Shown: positions 26,786 through 36,574 of the stretch, piece after piece
How the letters are laid out: each line of letters starts with the position of its first letter
Position numbering within the stretch: position 1 is the first letter of the stretch
Origin: Hippea maritima DSM 10411
Lineage (GTDB): Bacteria; Campylobacterota_A; Desulfurellia; Desulfurellales; Hippeaceae
DNA: 64,000 nt
Direction of reading: 5' to 3'
Assembly: GCF_000194135.1 (NCBI RefSeq)
Contig: NC_015318.1
Location: 1,192,501 to 1,256,500 of the forward strand
Made by a program: the position numbers and the translations under genes
Notes under the pieces: model-generated
Seen by the model: only the letters and a program-made list of their open reading frames with translations
What the model was told of the DNA's origin: nothing
The model's database searches: none

Positions 26786-27241
26786 CTTGTCACACTCTTT
26801 TTTACCCGTTTTTAGGTAAAGCTTAAATTTCTTAAGCCAACCCGGCTCACCATCTGGTGAGAGCCTTAAAAAGTTCAGAAATTTAACCACCCTATCGACC
26901 GTTTCTGGATGCAGATAGTGCTCTATGGCACAGGCATCTTGAGAAGATATAGTGCTGTCAACCTGCAACACATCACTCAAAAACTCCTTTAAGATCCTAT
27001 GTCTTTCGTCGAGTTTCTTGCCTATCTTTTCACCCAACGGTGTTAATTCTATATATCCGTATGTTTCGTGTATCACAAGATTCTTTGCTTCAAGCTGTTT
27101 TACGGCATTAACAACAGAGGGCATTTTAACATCAAGGCTCTTTGCGATATCTTTTATCCTAACAACCTTATTGCTTTTAGTAATCTCATATATGGTTTTT
27201 AAATAATCCTCTGTTGAGGGTGTAAGCTTTACATCTTCCAT
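26768..27241 (-). CDS. DtxR/MntR-family metal-dependent transcriptional regulator
   Basis: A 157-residue regulator. The N-terminal winged helix (residues 5-65) is of the iron-dependent repressor type (STEDYLKTIYEI, then IKDIAKSLDVKMPSVVNAVK). The dimerisation and metal region follows, with ERHRILKEFLSDVL and CAIEHYLHPETVDRVVKFL. It lacks the C-terminal SH3-like domain of DtxR and so resembles MntR. It probably senses Fe(II) or Mn(II). It is convergent with hemH; no operator is recognised in the window. Confidence 0.88.
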   Translation of the reverse strand: MEDVKLTPSTEDYLKTIYEITKSNKVVRIKDIAKSLDVKMPSVVNAVKQLEAKNLVIHETYGYIELTPLGEKIGKKLDERHRILKEFLSDVLQVDSTISSQDACAIEHYLHPETVDRVVKFLNFLRLSPDGEPGWLKKFKLYLKTGKKECDKLEDGG

Positions 27242-27294
27242 ATATCAATAATAATGAAAAAAGTCCAAGCCGTCAATGGAACAATTGTTCAAAA

Positions 27295-28470
27295 TCACTC
27301 CAAAGCCTCCGATGATTCAAACTCAACCCTTTCTATGCGTTTAAAATCATCGGATATCTTTTGGGTAGTTATGTGAACATCCTTGGCATCCCTACTGAGT
27401 CTATCTATGTCTTTTATGAGCTTTTCCCATCTCTCTTTGTATCTTTCAAAATTCTTTGAGAGTCTTGCAAGCTCCTGCTGAATCTTTAAAGCCTGCTGTC
27501 TGGTCTTAACATCCTTAACAACTGCCTGAACAGTTGCAAGCAAAGCCATAAGGGTCGTTGGGGAAGCTATCCAAATCTTTTTTTGTCTTGCATAAGCTAT
27601 AATATCTGCATGATGGGCGTTGACCTCGGCAAATATGGCCTCAGATGGCAAAAACATCACAGCCATATCAGCTGTTGTTGGAGGGCAAATGTACTTATCC
27701 GCTATATCATCTATGTGTTTTTTTAGATTTTGTTTAAATTGGCTTGTAAATCTTGCCTTGTCGGTCTCTTCTGCTTCAATCATTTTAACATAGTTCTCAA
27801 GGGGAAATTTTGAGTCCACAGCCAACAACCCCATCTCAGGGGCCTTTATAACGGCATCGGCCATAACCCTTTTGCCACTATTCTCAAAACTGTATTGGGT
27901 TTGATAAAGTTCCCCTTCCTGACCGAATACAGACTTTAGTATCGTCTCAAGCCGCACCTCACCAAACACACCTCTTTTCTTCTTATCATCCAAAATCTCT
28001 TGCAAAGACACCACATCTTTGGATAATTCCTCAATCTTACGCTGGGCCTCAGATATCCTTGCAATACCCTCTACTATATCTCTAAATGTCTTATCCACAT
28101 TATCAAATCCAGACTTAAGTCTTTGATCAACCCTATCACTCAGTTGCATCAGTTTATCATTCACAGTCTCCATAAAATTTTTCAACTCATCCCTGTTTTT
28201 GAAGTTTTCAGCCTCTATGGTTGAATTTATATCCCTAAACTTCGTGTATAACTCTTCTTTTAATGTATCATTTAATTTCAGAGTTGTCTGATTGAGCTTT
28301 TCAAACAGTTCGGAATTCTTCTCTATCTGTTTTTGATTCTCAGTGGATATCCTGAGCAGCTCATCCTTTAGTTCATCCCTTATAAGCCTAAACTGCTTTG
28401 TCTGACTAAACGCCAAAAACAGAACCGCACTACCAACAAGTAGTGCGGCAACAATATAATAGACCTCCAT
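27295..28470 (-). CDS. rmuC: DNA recombination protein RmuC
   Basis: A 391-residue protein with an N-terminal membrane helix (residues 4-21), a long coiled coil (about 30-165), and the RmuC nuclease-like domain (about 170-360) with KKRGVFGEVRLETIL, AVDSKFPLENY and MAVMFLPSEAIFAEV. RmuC limits inversions at short inverted repeats in E. coli. The start overlaps the end of the preceding small gene by 1 bp. Confidence 0.93.
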   Translation of the reverse strand: MEVYYIVAALLVGSAVLFLAFSQTKQFRLIRDELKDELLRISTENQKQIEKNSELFEKLNQTTLKLNDTLKEELYTKFRDINSTIEAENFKNRDELKNFMETVNDKLMQLSDRVDQRLKSGFDNVDKTFRDIVEGIARISEAQRKIEELSKDVVSLQEILDDKKKRGVFGEVRLETILKSVFGQEGELYQTQYSFENSGKRVMADAVIKAPEMGLLAVDSKFPLENYVKMIEAEETDKARFTSQFKQNLKKHIDDIADKYICPPTTADMAVMFLPSEAIFAEVNAHHADIIAYARQKKIWIASPTTLMALLATVQAVVKDVKTRQQALKIQQELARLSKNFERYKERWEKLIKDIDRLSRDAKDVHITTQKISDDFKRIERVEFESSEALE

Positions 28471-28784
28471 TACTTTTTAACCTCTTTGCCCAATTTGGAC
28501 TCAATCGATGTAATTTTCTGCGTTAGTCTGTTAGAGCGATTCTTCCTTATGTCAAATTTAACGGTTGAGTAGATCCTATTGCAATCAGGCTCAAGCACAC
28601 TGTAAGCTTTGTTTATAAGCCCAAGAGCCTCTTCCATTGTATCTGTCTCAAACACCGTTCCCATGGGTGTAAGTTTATATTCAAAGCCACTCTCATCAAT
28701 AACTTTAATAACTCTTGAAACATATGAACTCACACTTTCGCCTTTATCCGTTGGAAACATGGCAAACTCAACCAAAACAGACAT
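28470..28784 (-). CDS. MTH1187/YkoF-family thiamine-binding type protein
   Basis: A 104-residue protein with the family N-terminus VEFAMFPTDKGESVSSYVSR and the central YKLTPMGTVFETDTMEEAL. Members form ferredoxin-like-fold tetramers, and some bind thiamine derivatives. No thiamine genes are near. It sits 16 bp after acsA and abuts rmuC, so co-transcription is likely. Confidence 0.87.
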   Translation of the reverse strand: MSVLVEFAMFPTDKGESVSSYVSRVIKVIDESGFEYKLTPMGTVFETDTMEEALGLINKAYSVLEPDCNRIYSTVKFDIRKNRSNRLTQKITSIESKLGKEVKK

Positions 28785-28800
28785 CTAACCCCTCCGATTT

Positions 28801-30756
28801 TTAAGGATTCCTCTCTTTCAATGCTTTTTTGATTTTATCTATTACGCTTACATCTTCAAGAGTAGAAACATCTTGAGTAATCTCTTTATCTGAGGCAATT
28901 GCTTTAAGTACTCTTCTTACAATCTTGCCAGAGCGAGTCTTGGGTAGGGAATCCACAAAAACCACCTCGGATGGTTTTGCTATTGGAGAAACAGTTTCGC
29001 TTACATACTCTCTGAGTTTTCTAACTATCTCATCGTGCCTTGTTCTGTCAACACCTTCTTTAGGAACAACAAAGGCTACAACCTCCTCTCCCGTAATCTC
29101 ATCCGGTCTTCCAACAACGGCTGCCTCTGCCACATATTTGCAGTTCGTGAGGGCGTTTTCAATCTCAGCACAACCTATTCTGTGTGCAGATACATTAACA
29201 ACATCGTCTGCCCTTCCTTCCATCCAGAAATAACCATCCTCATCCTTGGATGCCAGATCGCCTGTGTAATAATACTTACCACCAAACCTATCCCAATACA
29301 GTCTTTTATAACCCTCCTCATCGTTCCACAATGTTCTTACCATAGATGGCCACGGTTTTTTAAGAACAAGATGGCCTGTCTTTGTTGGCTCTTCTATAAT
29401 ATTACCATCATCATCCACAATGTCTGGAAATATACCAGGTACCGGTATACCAACACTACCGGGTTTCTGAGGTGCAACAGGCAATGATGATATCATATGA
29501 CCTGCGGTTTCTGTTTGACCATATGCATCAATCACAGGACATCTCTTGCCACCGACCTTCTCCCAGTACCACAGCCAAGCAGCCTCATTAAGCCTTTCGC
29601 CTCCTGTAGTTAAAAGCCTTAAAGATGAAAGATCGTATTTTTTAAGCCATTCATCACCATGCCTCATAAGAGCCCTTATAGCTGTTGGTGCTGTGTACAT
29701 AACGTTGATTTTGTACTTTTCAACCAGATACCACCATTGAGCGGGACTTGGATATAAAGGCATACCCTCATAGATGAATGTCGTTGACCCTATAGATAAA
29801 GGCCCATACAAGGTGTAAGAATGTCCCGAAATCCAACCAATATTGGCCGTTGACCAAAATGTATCCTCTTCTTTTAGATCAAACACCCAACGAGCCGTTA
29901 GAATTCTCCACAGTAGATAACCCCCCGTTGAGTGAACTACTCCCTTAGGTTTTGATGTAGAACCGGAGGTGTATATTAAAAATAACGGATCCTCTGCATC
30001 CATTGGCTCTGGCTCACAGTAGGGTTTGGCATAATCTGGATCACTCATTAAATCACCCCACCAAAAATCCCTCAACGTCTTCATAGGCACATCTCTATCC
30101 GCATGGCGAACTACTACAACATACTTTATAAACTTGACCTTTTCTATTGCTTTATCTACATTCTCCTTAAGCGGTATAGTTTTTCCACCCCTAAATCCAC
30201 CATCTGCAGTTATAACTATTGAACTCTTTGCATCGAGTATCCTCTCTCTCAGTGCAAAAGAACTCATACCAGCAAAAACCACCGAATGTATTGCTCCAAT
30301 TTTGGCACAGGCAAGCATAGCTATTGGCAATTCAGGTATCATGGGCATATATATAACAACAACATCGCCCTTTTTGACACCCAAGGTCTTCAAAACATTG
30401 GCAAACTTATTTATTTGGTATTGAAGTTCTCTATAAGTGAGTATCCTGCTCTCTCCCTGCTCGCTTTCCCAGATAATGGCAGCCCTGTTCTTCTTTCTGG
30501 TTGTAACATGCCTATCCACGCAGTTATAACACATATTGAGTTTGCCACCTGTAAAGAACTTATAAAACGGTGCATTTGAATCATCAAAGACCTTTTTATA
30601 CGGTTCAAACCAGCTTATCTCTTTCTTTGCAAAGTAATCCCAGAATCCTTCAAAATCTTTTGAAGCCCATTCTCTTAATCTTTTATATTCCTCCTGTGTA
30701 AGATTGGCTTTTTCCAAAAAGTCCTTAGGCACCTCTACCTTTCTGTTTTCAGCCAT
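28801..30756 (-). CDS. acsA: Acetyl-CoA synthetase (AMP-forming)
   Basis: A 651-residue enzyme that activates acetate to acetyl-CoA through acetyl-AMP. The adenylate motif [19 protein letters not shown] lies near residue 265, [10 protein letters not shown] near 415, and the C-terminal [10 protein letters not shown], with the regulatory acetylated Lys, near 615. An N-terminal ACAS_N region with [19 protein letters not shown] is present. It points to acetate use as a carbon or energy source. It is divergent from the protease gene at 30922 and has its own promoter. Confidence 0.97.
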   Translation of the reverse strand: MAENRKVEVPKDFLEKANLTQEEYKRLREWASKDFEGFWDYFAKKEISWFEPYKKVFDDSNAPFYKFFTGGKLNMCYNCVDRHVTTRKKNRAAIIWESEQGESRILTYRELQYQINKFANVLKTLGVKKGDVVVIYMPMIPELPIAMLACAKIGAIHSVVFAGMSSFALRERILDAKSSIVITADGGFRGGKTIPLKENVDKAIEKVKFIKYVVVVRHADRDVPMKTLRDFWWGDLMSDPDYAKPYCEPEPMDAEDPLFLIYTSGSTSKPKGVVHSTGGYLLWRILTARWVFDLKEEDTFWSTANIGWISGHSYTLYGPLSIGSTTFIYEGMPLYPSPAQWWYLVEKYKINVMYTAPTAIRALMRHGDEWLKKYDLSSLRLLTTGGERLNEAAWLWYWEKVGGKRCPVIDAYGQTETAGHMISSLPVAPQKPGSVGIPVPGIFPDIVDDDGNIIEEPTKTGHLVLKKPWPSMVRTLWNDEEGYKRLYWDRFGGKYYYTGDLASKDEDGYFWMEGRADDVVNVSAHRIGCAEIENALTNCKYVAEAAVVGRPDEITGEEVVAFVVPKEGVDRTRHDEIVRKLREYVSETVSPIAKPSEVVFVDSLPKTRSGKIVRRVLKAIASDKEITQDVSTLEDVSVIDKIKKALKERNP

Positions 30757-30795
30757 TGCTTTCTCCCCCTTATATAACTATATTTTAACTTTGTT

Positions 30796-30825
30796 ATTTT
30801 AACATAGGCTTTTATTCAACGTCAA
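30796..30825 (-). promoter_or_regulatory. Sigma-70 type promoter of acsA
   Basis: On the minus strand TTGACG and TAAAAT are separated by 18 bp, about 40 bp upstream of the acsA ATG, which also has a GGGGGAG ribosome binding site. Confidence 0.5.
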
Positions 30826-30863
30826 GTTAAGAGTAAGTTAACTTCAATTTAGATTAACCTTGA
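30824..30863. promoter_or_regulatory. Candidate operator between the divergent acsA and protease promoters
   Basis: Two AAGTTAA half-sites start 11 bp apart, the second forming a perfect 10-bp palindrome AAGTTAACTT (30835-30844), and a TTAACCTTGA follows. The block fills the space between the -35 boxes of the two divergent promoters. Binding by a regulator is inferred only from the symmetry and position. Confidence 0.35.
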
Positions 30864-30887
30864 TTTAAAGAATTTTTTATTTATAAT
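30860..30887 (+). promoter_or_regulatory. Sigma-70 type promoter of the ClpP-class protease gene
   Basis: TTGATT and a perfect TATAAT are separated by 16 bp. A leader of about 30 bases then leads to an AGGAGG ribosome binding site before the ATG at 30922. Confidence 0.65.
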
Positions 30888-30921
30888 TTTTATAAATTTA
30901 TTCCCTTAGGAGGTTTTATCC

Positions 30922-31785
30922 ATGCATTTGATTGACACACTTATAGGCCAACTATTTTGGATAGTATTCTTTATTATGCTCTTCTATCCATATTTCAAAT
31001 CCCAATCGTTGGAGGGTAACAGAATAAAACTCATCAGGGATCTGGAAAAGAAAAATACATCACGCGTTATAACTCTAATTCACAGACAGGAAACAAAATC
31101 GCTCTTTGGTTTTTTTTCCATGAAGTTTTTGGATATTGAAGATTCAGAAGCTATCCTGAGGGCTATCAGAATGACACCTGAGGATATGCCTATAGATATG
31201 ATCATACACACACCCGGCGGTGTTGCATTAGCTGCCACTCAGATTGCACATGCTTTGGCGGACAGAAAAGCTAAAGTCAAGGTCATTATTCCACATTACG
31301 CCATGTCTGGTGGAACATTAATAGCACTGGCCGCGGATGAAATAATAATGGATAATTATGCCGTGCTGGGACCTGTAGACCCACAACTTGGCAATGAACC
31401 TGCAGCAAGTATAGTAAAAATAAAAGAACTCAAAGATGCAAAAGATATAAGTGATGAAACGCTTGTAAAAATAGACATAAGCCAGAAAGCACTAAATCAA
31501 ATGCATAACACAGTCAAGTCGTTGCTATTGAAAAAGGGATATAATGAAGAATCAGCCAACAGAATAGCAAGTGAGCTATCAAGCGGTAAATGGACGCACG
31601 ATTACCCCATAACCGTCGAGCAGGCAAAGAAGTTGGGATTAAAGATCTCAACCGATGTTCCAAAAGAGGTCTATGCCTTGATGGAATTGTATCCACAGCC
31701 AACAGCCACACAATCTGTTAATTACATACCTTTGCCATACAACAGACCTGGTGATACACACAGCCATACAAAAAAGGATACTTGA
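30922..31785 (+). CDS. Membrane-anchored ClpP-class serine protease (SDH_sah family)
   Basis: A 287-residue protein with an N-terminal membrane helix (about 8-25) and a ClpP/crotonase-fold domain. The conserved IHTPGGVALAATQIAHAL lies near residue 95, and the catalytic Ser region is HYAMSGGTLIALAADEI near 128. The family is annotated as serine dehydrogenase proteinase-like. It is related to signal peptide peptidase SppA and NfeD-type membrane proteases, but the physiological target is unknown. An AGGAGG ribosome binding site precedes the ATG. Confidence 0.87.
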   Translation: MHLIDTLIGQLFWIVFFIMLFYPYFKSQSLEGNRIKLIRDLEKKNTSRVITLIHRQETKSLFGFFSMKFLDIEDSEAILRAIRMTPEDMPIDMIIHTPGGVALAATQIAHALADRKAKVKVIIPHYAMSGGTLIALAADEIIMDNYAVLGPVDPQLGNEPAASIVKIKELKDAKDISDETLVKIDISQKALNQMHNTVKSLLLKKGYNEESANRIASELSSGKWTHDYPITVEQAKKLGLKISTDVPKEVYALMELYPQPTATQSVNYIPLPYNRPGDTHSHTKKDT

Positions 31786-31838
31786 CTTTCATAAAAAAGG
31801 ATTATTATTGAAAAAATATTTAAGTCTGGGAGGTAGAC

Positions 31839-33824
31839 ATGAAAAATACCACACTTAAAACTAAACTCTCCATAGTCATCGTGATAACATCTTTGGCTTT
31901 GCTGTTTTTTGCCGGTTCTTCTGTGGTGTTAAAGTTTAAGGCATATTCCAATCTTTCAAAGTCAGCATCATTGGTGAAACTATCGGTAAAGATCGGCAGT
32001 TTGGTTCACGAATTACAAAAGGAGAGGGGGGCAAGCGCAGGATTTATTGGTGCAAAGGGCAACAAGTTCAGGGAGATATTATCTAACCAACGCATACAAA
32101 CAAACCAAAAGCTAAAAGACCTGCTTAGCATGGCAAAACATGTAAACATAGACAAAAACCCCCGCTTTGCTAAATACTTCAAGGCCGCGATGAGCGAGCT
32201 AAACGGCTTATCCTCAATGAGAAGAAGGGTGGATAGTCTCTCCATAGGCGTAAAGCAGGAGGTTGCATATTACACGCAGATCAATGCTAACCTATTAAAC
32301 GCCGTTGGTGCTATAGGATTTGCAACCAAAGACCCCTTCATATCCAAAGAGCTAAACGCATACACAAATTTTCTTCTATCAAAAGAGAGAGCTGGTATAG
32401 AAAGAGCCGTTTTATCGAACACATTTGCACAGAACCACTTTGGTCCTGGCATGTATGAAAAGTTTATAACACTTATAGCTGAGCAGAACGCATATATGCA
32501 CTCATTCGAGATATCGGCAAACGACAAATTCCTAAGCTATTACAAAACCCATTTCAATGGATCCAGCATCGAAGATGTCAATAAGATGAGGCAGATTGCC
32601 ATAAGCCACTTTGGTAAAGGTAATTTTGGTATTGACCCTGAATACTGGTTTAAAACCATAACAAAGAAGATAAACATATTAAAAAACATTGAGGACTTCA
32701 TGGAAAAGACGATCGTAAAAGACCTAAAGCATAGGATATCCTCTGCTTTGTATGGTTTGACAGTATATCTAATAACACTGGGCTTGGGTATTATGGCTAT
32801 AGCAATGCTTGTATTTGCAATCTTTAAGTATGTCCTTGCAAACATAAGGAAATTAACAGAACAGGCAAAAGAACTTGCAAGTGGACAGGGAGACCTAACG
32901 CAAAGAATCAATGTCGAATCCCATGACGAACTTGGAGAGCTGGGCGAGTGGTTCAACAAGTTTGTAGAAAAAACGCAGATGATGATAAGGGATATAAAGT
33001 CCAGCGTGGGTCAGCTTGGAACCCACTCAAGCCAACTGCAGGCATCTGCTAACAACATGTCAACCCTGATAGAAGAAACATCGAGGAATACAGAGGAGAT
33101 CGCAACAGCCATGAACGATACAACAGAAGCGGTAAACGGCATAGCCCAAGCAACAGAAAACATAAATAGCCTTGCAACCGAGGTTGGCGAGGTCAATGCG
33201 AAGATGATCGAGAACATCCAGGATAGGGTTGACAGGATGAGAAAAAACGCCCTGCTGGCAAAAGAGGCGATGGAGCAGATCAACACCGTTGGTGAGTCTT
33301 CAAAAGAGATCGGCCAAATCATAGCTGTGATTAACGAGATAGCAGACCAAACAAACCTGCTTGCCTTAAATGCTGCTATTGAGGCAGCAAGAGCTGGCGA
33401 GGCTGGTCGTGGTTTTGCTGTTGTTGCTGATGAGGTTAGGAAGTTAGCCGAAAGAACACAAAGGGCAACCGAAGAAATAAGGAACATGATAGACAAGATA
33501 CAAAACGACACCAATGCAGCTGTTGAAAAAACGCGCCAGGCAAATGAGATGATCCTCGAAGAGGAAAAGAAAGCGCAAGAGGATAAACAGGATGTTGAAG
33601 AGGTTGTCGAAAAAACAAACAGGGTTATAGAGGAGATAAACTCAACAAGCGCCGCAACAGAGGAGCTCTCCAGCACATTCTCAGAGATGGATATGCAGAT
33701 AAAGGATATAGCCGAAGCAGCCAAAGAAAACATCCATGTGGTTGAAGAAGTATCAAAAGCCTCAGAACAACTAAATCAAATAGCTATAAATGTGGACAAT
33801 CTCATCAACAAATTCAAAGTTTAA
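31839..33824 (+). CDS. Methyl-accepting chemotaxis protein with NIT-type sensor
   Basis: A 661-residue chemoreceptor. TM1 lies near residues 11-32 and TM2 near 305-328. Between them is a helical periplasmic sensor of the nitrate/nitrite-sensing (NIT) type ([19 protein letters not shown]). A HAMP linker (about 330-380) follows, then a methyl-accepting signalling domain with the hairpin tip [16 protein letters not shown] near 505. It lies one terminator away from the nucleoside transporter. A GGGAGG ribosome binding site is present. The ligand is not certain. Confidence 0.93.
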   Translation: MKNTTLKTKLSIVIVITSLALLFFAGSSVVLKFKAYSNLSKSASLVKLSVKIGSLVHELQKERGASAGFIGAKGNKFREILSNQRIQTNQKLKDLLSMAKHVNIDKNPRFAKYFKAAMSELNGLSSMRRRVDSLSIGVKQEVAYYTQINANLLNAVGAIGFATKDPFISKELNAYTNFLLSKERAGIERAVLSNTFAQNHFGPGMYEKFITLIAEQNAYMHSFEISANDKFLSYYKTHFNGSSIEDVNKMRQIAISHFGKGNFGIDPEYWFKTITKKINILKNIEDFMEKTIVKDLKHRISSALYGLTVYLITLGLGIMAIAMLVFAIFKYVLANIRKLTEQAKELASGQGDLTQRINVESHDELGELGEWFNKFVEKTQMMIRDIKSSVGQLGTHSSQLQASANNMSTLIEETSRNTEEIATAMNDTTEAVNGIAQATENINSLATEVGEVNAKMIENIQDRVDRMRKNALLAKEAMEQINTVGESSKEIGQIIAVINEIADQTNLLALNAAIEAARAGEAGRGFAVVADEVRKLAERTQRATEEIRNMIDKIQNDTNAAVEKTRQANEMILEEEKKAQEDKQDVEEVVEKTNRVIEEINSTSAATEELSSTFSEMDMQIKDIAEAAKENIHVVEEVSKASEQLNQIAINVDNLINKFKV

Positions 33825-33831
33825 TTTCTCA

Positions 33832-33855
33832 GGGCGGCAGAGACCGCCCTTTTTT
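33832..33855 (+). terminator. Intrinsic terminator of the chemoreceptor gene
   Basis: GGGCGG-CAGAGA-CCGCCC is followed by six T residues, 8 bp after the stop codon. Confidence 0.92.
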
Positions 33856-33882
33856 GTTTTGAATTCAAATATAAAAATTTTG

Positions 33883-33911
33883 TTGACCCTCAAGCTTTAT
33901 CTTGATAAAAA
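33883..33911 (+). promoter_or_regulatory. Sigma-70 type promoter of the BMP-family ABC transporter operon
   Basis: TTGACC and TAAAAA are separated by 17 bp. A TCAAG-N6-CTTGA inverted repeat lies in the spacer and could be an operator. It is followed by GGGGAGG and the ATG at 33940. Confidence 0.45.
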
Positions 33912-33939
33912 TCACTCAAACATTAGGGGAGGTTGGTTT

Positions 33940-35013
33940 ATGAGAAGGTTATTGGTTTTTTTGGTTTTAATCCTAAGTGTTCTTGGTTTTGGTCTTAGCT
34001 CTCAGGCAAAGCAGGATAAAATCAAGGCAGCTTTTCTCTATGTAGGCCCGCACAACGATGGTGGCTGGAGTCAGGCACACGATGAAGGCAGGATGTATCT
34101 CCAGAAGCATCTGCCTTATGTAATCACATCGTACAGCGAGAGCGTCCCGGAGGGTGCAGCATGTGAGAAGATCATAAGGGATTACATTCACAAGGGCTAT
34201 AAGGTAATCTTCGGAACGAGCTTTGGTTTTATGGACTCCATGTATAATGTTGCAAAGGATTATCCAGATGTGATATTTGAGCACTGCTCTGGTTACAAAA
34301 CAAGAAAAAACATGGGAACATACTTCGGAAGAATGTATCAGGTTGATTATCTGGCTGGCCTTGTTGCTGGTATGATGACAAAGACAAATTACATAGGCTT
34401 TGTTGCACCCTTCCCTATTCCTGAGGTTGTCAGAGAGATAGACTCATTCACTATTGGTGTAAGAGAGGTTAATCCAAAAGCAGAAGTTCATGTAATCTGG
34501 ACAAATTCCTGGTTTAACCCAGTAAAAGAAAGAAGTGCTGCTGAAACATTTATAGCAAACAAGGCCGATATAATCGTCAGTGGCTGTGACTCTCCAGCAT
34601 CTATTGAGGCAGCAAAAGCAGCTGGCATACACGCAATAGCCTACGATAGAGATATACATGACAAATTCCCAAAAACCATATTAACCTCAAGAGCATGGAA
34701 CTGGGGTGTTTTCTATGTTAAGGTACTAAAAGAGATTAAAAATGGCACATGGAAATCAAATCAATATTGGGGAGGTCTTGAAACGGGTATAGTAAAACTG
34801 GGTAAATTTGGTGATGATGTTCCAGAGAAGGTAAAAAAATATGTTCTAAAGAGAGCTGAACAAATAAAAGAAGGTAAATTCAAGGTATTTTCAGGTCCAA
34901 TTTATAACCAACAAGGAAAACTTATGGTTAAAGAGGGTCAAGAGTTACCAGATAAGGATAAATTATCTCTTCAATGGTTTGTAAAAGGCGTTATTGGAAG
35001 TATTCCCCATTAA
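33940..35013 (+). CDS. BMP-family ABC transporter substrate-binding protein (nucleoside type)
   Basis: A 357-residue protein with an N-terminal signal sequence (about 1-22, MRRLLVFLVLILSVLGFGL). The mature part has BMP/PnrA-like motifs AAFLYVGPHNDGGWSQAHDE and IFGTSFGFMDSMY. Relatives (PnrA, YufN) bind purine nucleosides. The ATG at 33940 is chosen because GGGGAGG lies just upstream and because the signal peptide begins there. The ATPase and two permeases of the same transporter follow after a hairpin. Confidence 0.93.
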   Translation: MRRLLVFLVLILSVLGFGLSSQAKQDKIKAAFLYVGPHNDGGWSQAHDEGRMYLQKHLPYVITSYSESVPEGAACEKIIRDYIHKGYKVIFGTSFGFMDSMYNVAKDYPDVIFEHCSGYKTRKNMGTYFGRMYQVDYLAGLVAGMMTKTNYIGFVAPFPIPEVVREIDSFTIGVREVNPKAEVHVIWTNSWFNPVKERSAAETFIANKADIIVSGCDSPASIEAAKAAGIHAIAYDRDIHDKFPKTILTSRAWNWGVFYVKVLKEIKNGTWKSNQYWGGLETGIVKLGKFGDDVPEKVKKYVLKRAEQIKEGKFKVFSGPIYNQQGKLMVKEGQELPDKDKLSLQWFVKGVIGSIPH

Positions 35014-35030
35014 TAATAAAATCAAAGCAA

Positions 35031-35063
35031 GGATTGGGCTCATTTCGAGTCCAATCCCTTTTT
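35031..35063 (+). terminator. Hairpin between binding-protein and ATPase genes (attenuator or leaky terminator)
   Basis: An 11-bp stem with one G-T pair (GGATTGGGCTC and GAGTCCAATCC) and a 5-base loop is followed by CTTTTTAATTT. It sits 5 bp before the ATPase start and should lower expression of the downstream genes relative to the binding protein. Confidence 0.75.
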
Positions 35064-35068
35064 AATTT

Positions 35069-36574
35069 ATGGAAACAGTACTAAAGACAGAAAACCTAAC
35101 CAAAGAATTCCCAGAAACTATAGCAAATAAAGATATAAACTTCGAGCTAAGAAAAGGAGAGGTTCACTCGCTTTTGGGTGAAAACGGCGCAGGCAAAACC
35201 ACCCTGATGAATATGCTATACGGCATCTATCTTCCAACAAGTGGTAATATCTACATAAACGGCAAAAGGGTTTTGATAAAATCGCCTCTCGATGCAATTA
35301 AGCTGGGTATAGGCATGATACATCAGCACTTCATGCTTGTAGAAACACTTACAGTTCTTGAGAATATCATTTTAGGTCTAAAAGAATACGGCATCATAAT
35401 AAACAAAAAGGCGGTGCTTAAAAAACTATCGGAGCTTGAAGAGTTATACGGATTGAGCGTAAACCCACAAGCCAAAATTTGGCAGATAGGGGTTGGTGAG
35501 CAGCAAAAAGTTGAGATAATAAAGGTGCTTTTTAGAGGTGCAAATATACTGATATTGGATGAGCCAACCGCTGTTTTGACACCGCAGGAGAGCCAAAACC
35601 TATTTAAAATCCTAAAGAAAATGAAATCAGGCGGCAAATCCATTATCTTCATAACACACAAACTCGAAGAAGTAATGCAGGTATCGGATAGAATCTCAAT
35701 TCTAAGAAGGGGAAGGCTTATAAAAACCATAGACAAACACGAAACATCGAAAGAAGAGTTGGCCAATCTCATGATAGACAAAAACCAGATATGTGAAATA
35801 TTCAAAAGAAACAGCAAAACAAACGAGGTAATACTAAGTATAAGAAACCTTGAGGTTCTATCCGATAAAGGCACAAAGGCCTTAAACGGCATAGATTTAG
35901 ATGTATACAAAGGAGAGATATTGGGCATTGCGGGCGTTTCAGGCAATGGTCAAAAGGAGTTAGTTCAAACCATAGCAGGCCTAAGAAAACCTATAGAAGG
36001 CAAAATAATATTTAACGGTGAGGAGATAGATGGAAAAAAACCTTATTACATTATGAAAAAAGGCATAAACTACATACCGGCAGATAGACTTGCCATGGGA
36101 GTTGCCCCAAACCTCTCTGCGATAGACAACACAATCCTAAGAAGATATAGGCGATTTCCCTTCTCAAAAGGTGGTATAATGAACTACACCAAAGCCTTAG
36201 CATACACACGAATGATAGCAAAGGCATACAAAATAAAATTAGATAACCCATTCTCGCCCATTAAGCTTCTATCTGGCGGCAATATGCAGAAGCTCATCTT
36301 GGCTAGGGAGATCTTGGAAAACCCCAAATTGTTAATAGCTTCATATCCTACAAGGGGTTTGGATATCGCATCGACCCAATTCTTCAGATCCAAGCTTTCA
36401 GAGATCGCAAACAAAGGCAAGACGATCATCCTGGTAAGCGAGGATTTAGATGAGCTTTTGAGTCTTTCTGATAGAATAGCAGTTATGTTCAACGGTCGGA
36501 TAATGGGGGTTGTTGATGCCTCAAATACATCAAAGAATCAATTGGGTCTTTTAATGGCTGGAGAAAGAGCTTAA
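35069..36574 (+). CDS. ABC transporter ATP-binding protein, two nucleotide-binding domains (nucleoside/sugar type)
   Basis: A 501-residue protein with two fused ABC domains. The first has Walker A LLGENGAGKTTLMN near residue 40, and Walker B ILILDEPTAVLTP. The second (about 255-495) has a divergent loop GVSGNGQKEL, a signature region LLSGGNMQKLILAREIL, and LLIASYPTRGLDIAS in place of a standard Walker B. This architecture is that of YufO/RbsA-type ATPases. Its stop overlaps the permease start by 1 bp. No ribosome binding site is obvious before the ATG. Confidence 0.93.
   Translation: METVLKTENLTKEFPETIANKDINFELRKGEVHSLLGENGAGKTTLMNMLYGIYLPTSGNIYINGKRVLIKSPLDAIKLGIGMIHQHFMLVETLTVLENIILGLKEYGIIINKKAVLKKLSELEELYGLSVNPQAKIWQIGVGEQQKVEIIKVLFRGANILILDEPTAVLTPQESQNLFKILKKMKSGGKSIIFITHKLEEVMQVSDRISILRRGRLIKTIDKHETSKEELANLMIDKNQICEIFKRNSKTNEVILSIRNLEVLSDKGTKALNGIDLDVYKGEILGIAGVSGNGQKELVQTIAGLRKPIEGKIIFNGEEIDGKKPYYIMKKGINYIPADRLAMGVAPNLSAIDNTILRRYRRFPFSKGGIMNYTKALAYTRMIAKAYKIKLDNPFSPIKLLSGGNMQKLILAREILENPKLLIASYPTRGLDIASTQFFRSKLSEIANKGKTIILVSEDLDELLSLSDRIAVMFNGRIMGVVDASNTSKNQLGLLMAGERA

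Noticed and set aside
33011-33733. Long minus-strand open frame opposite the chemoreceptor signalling domain
   Set aside because: It is antisense to a well-recognised methyl-accepting domain, with a Ser/Phe/Ala-rich composition typical of a mirror frame of coiled-coil coding sequence.
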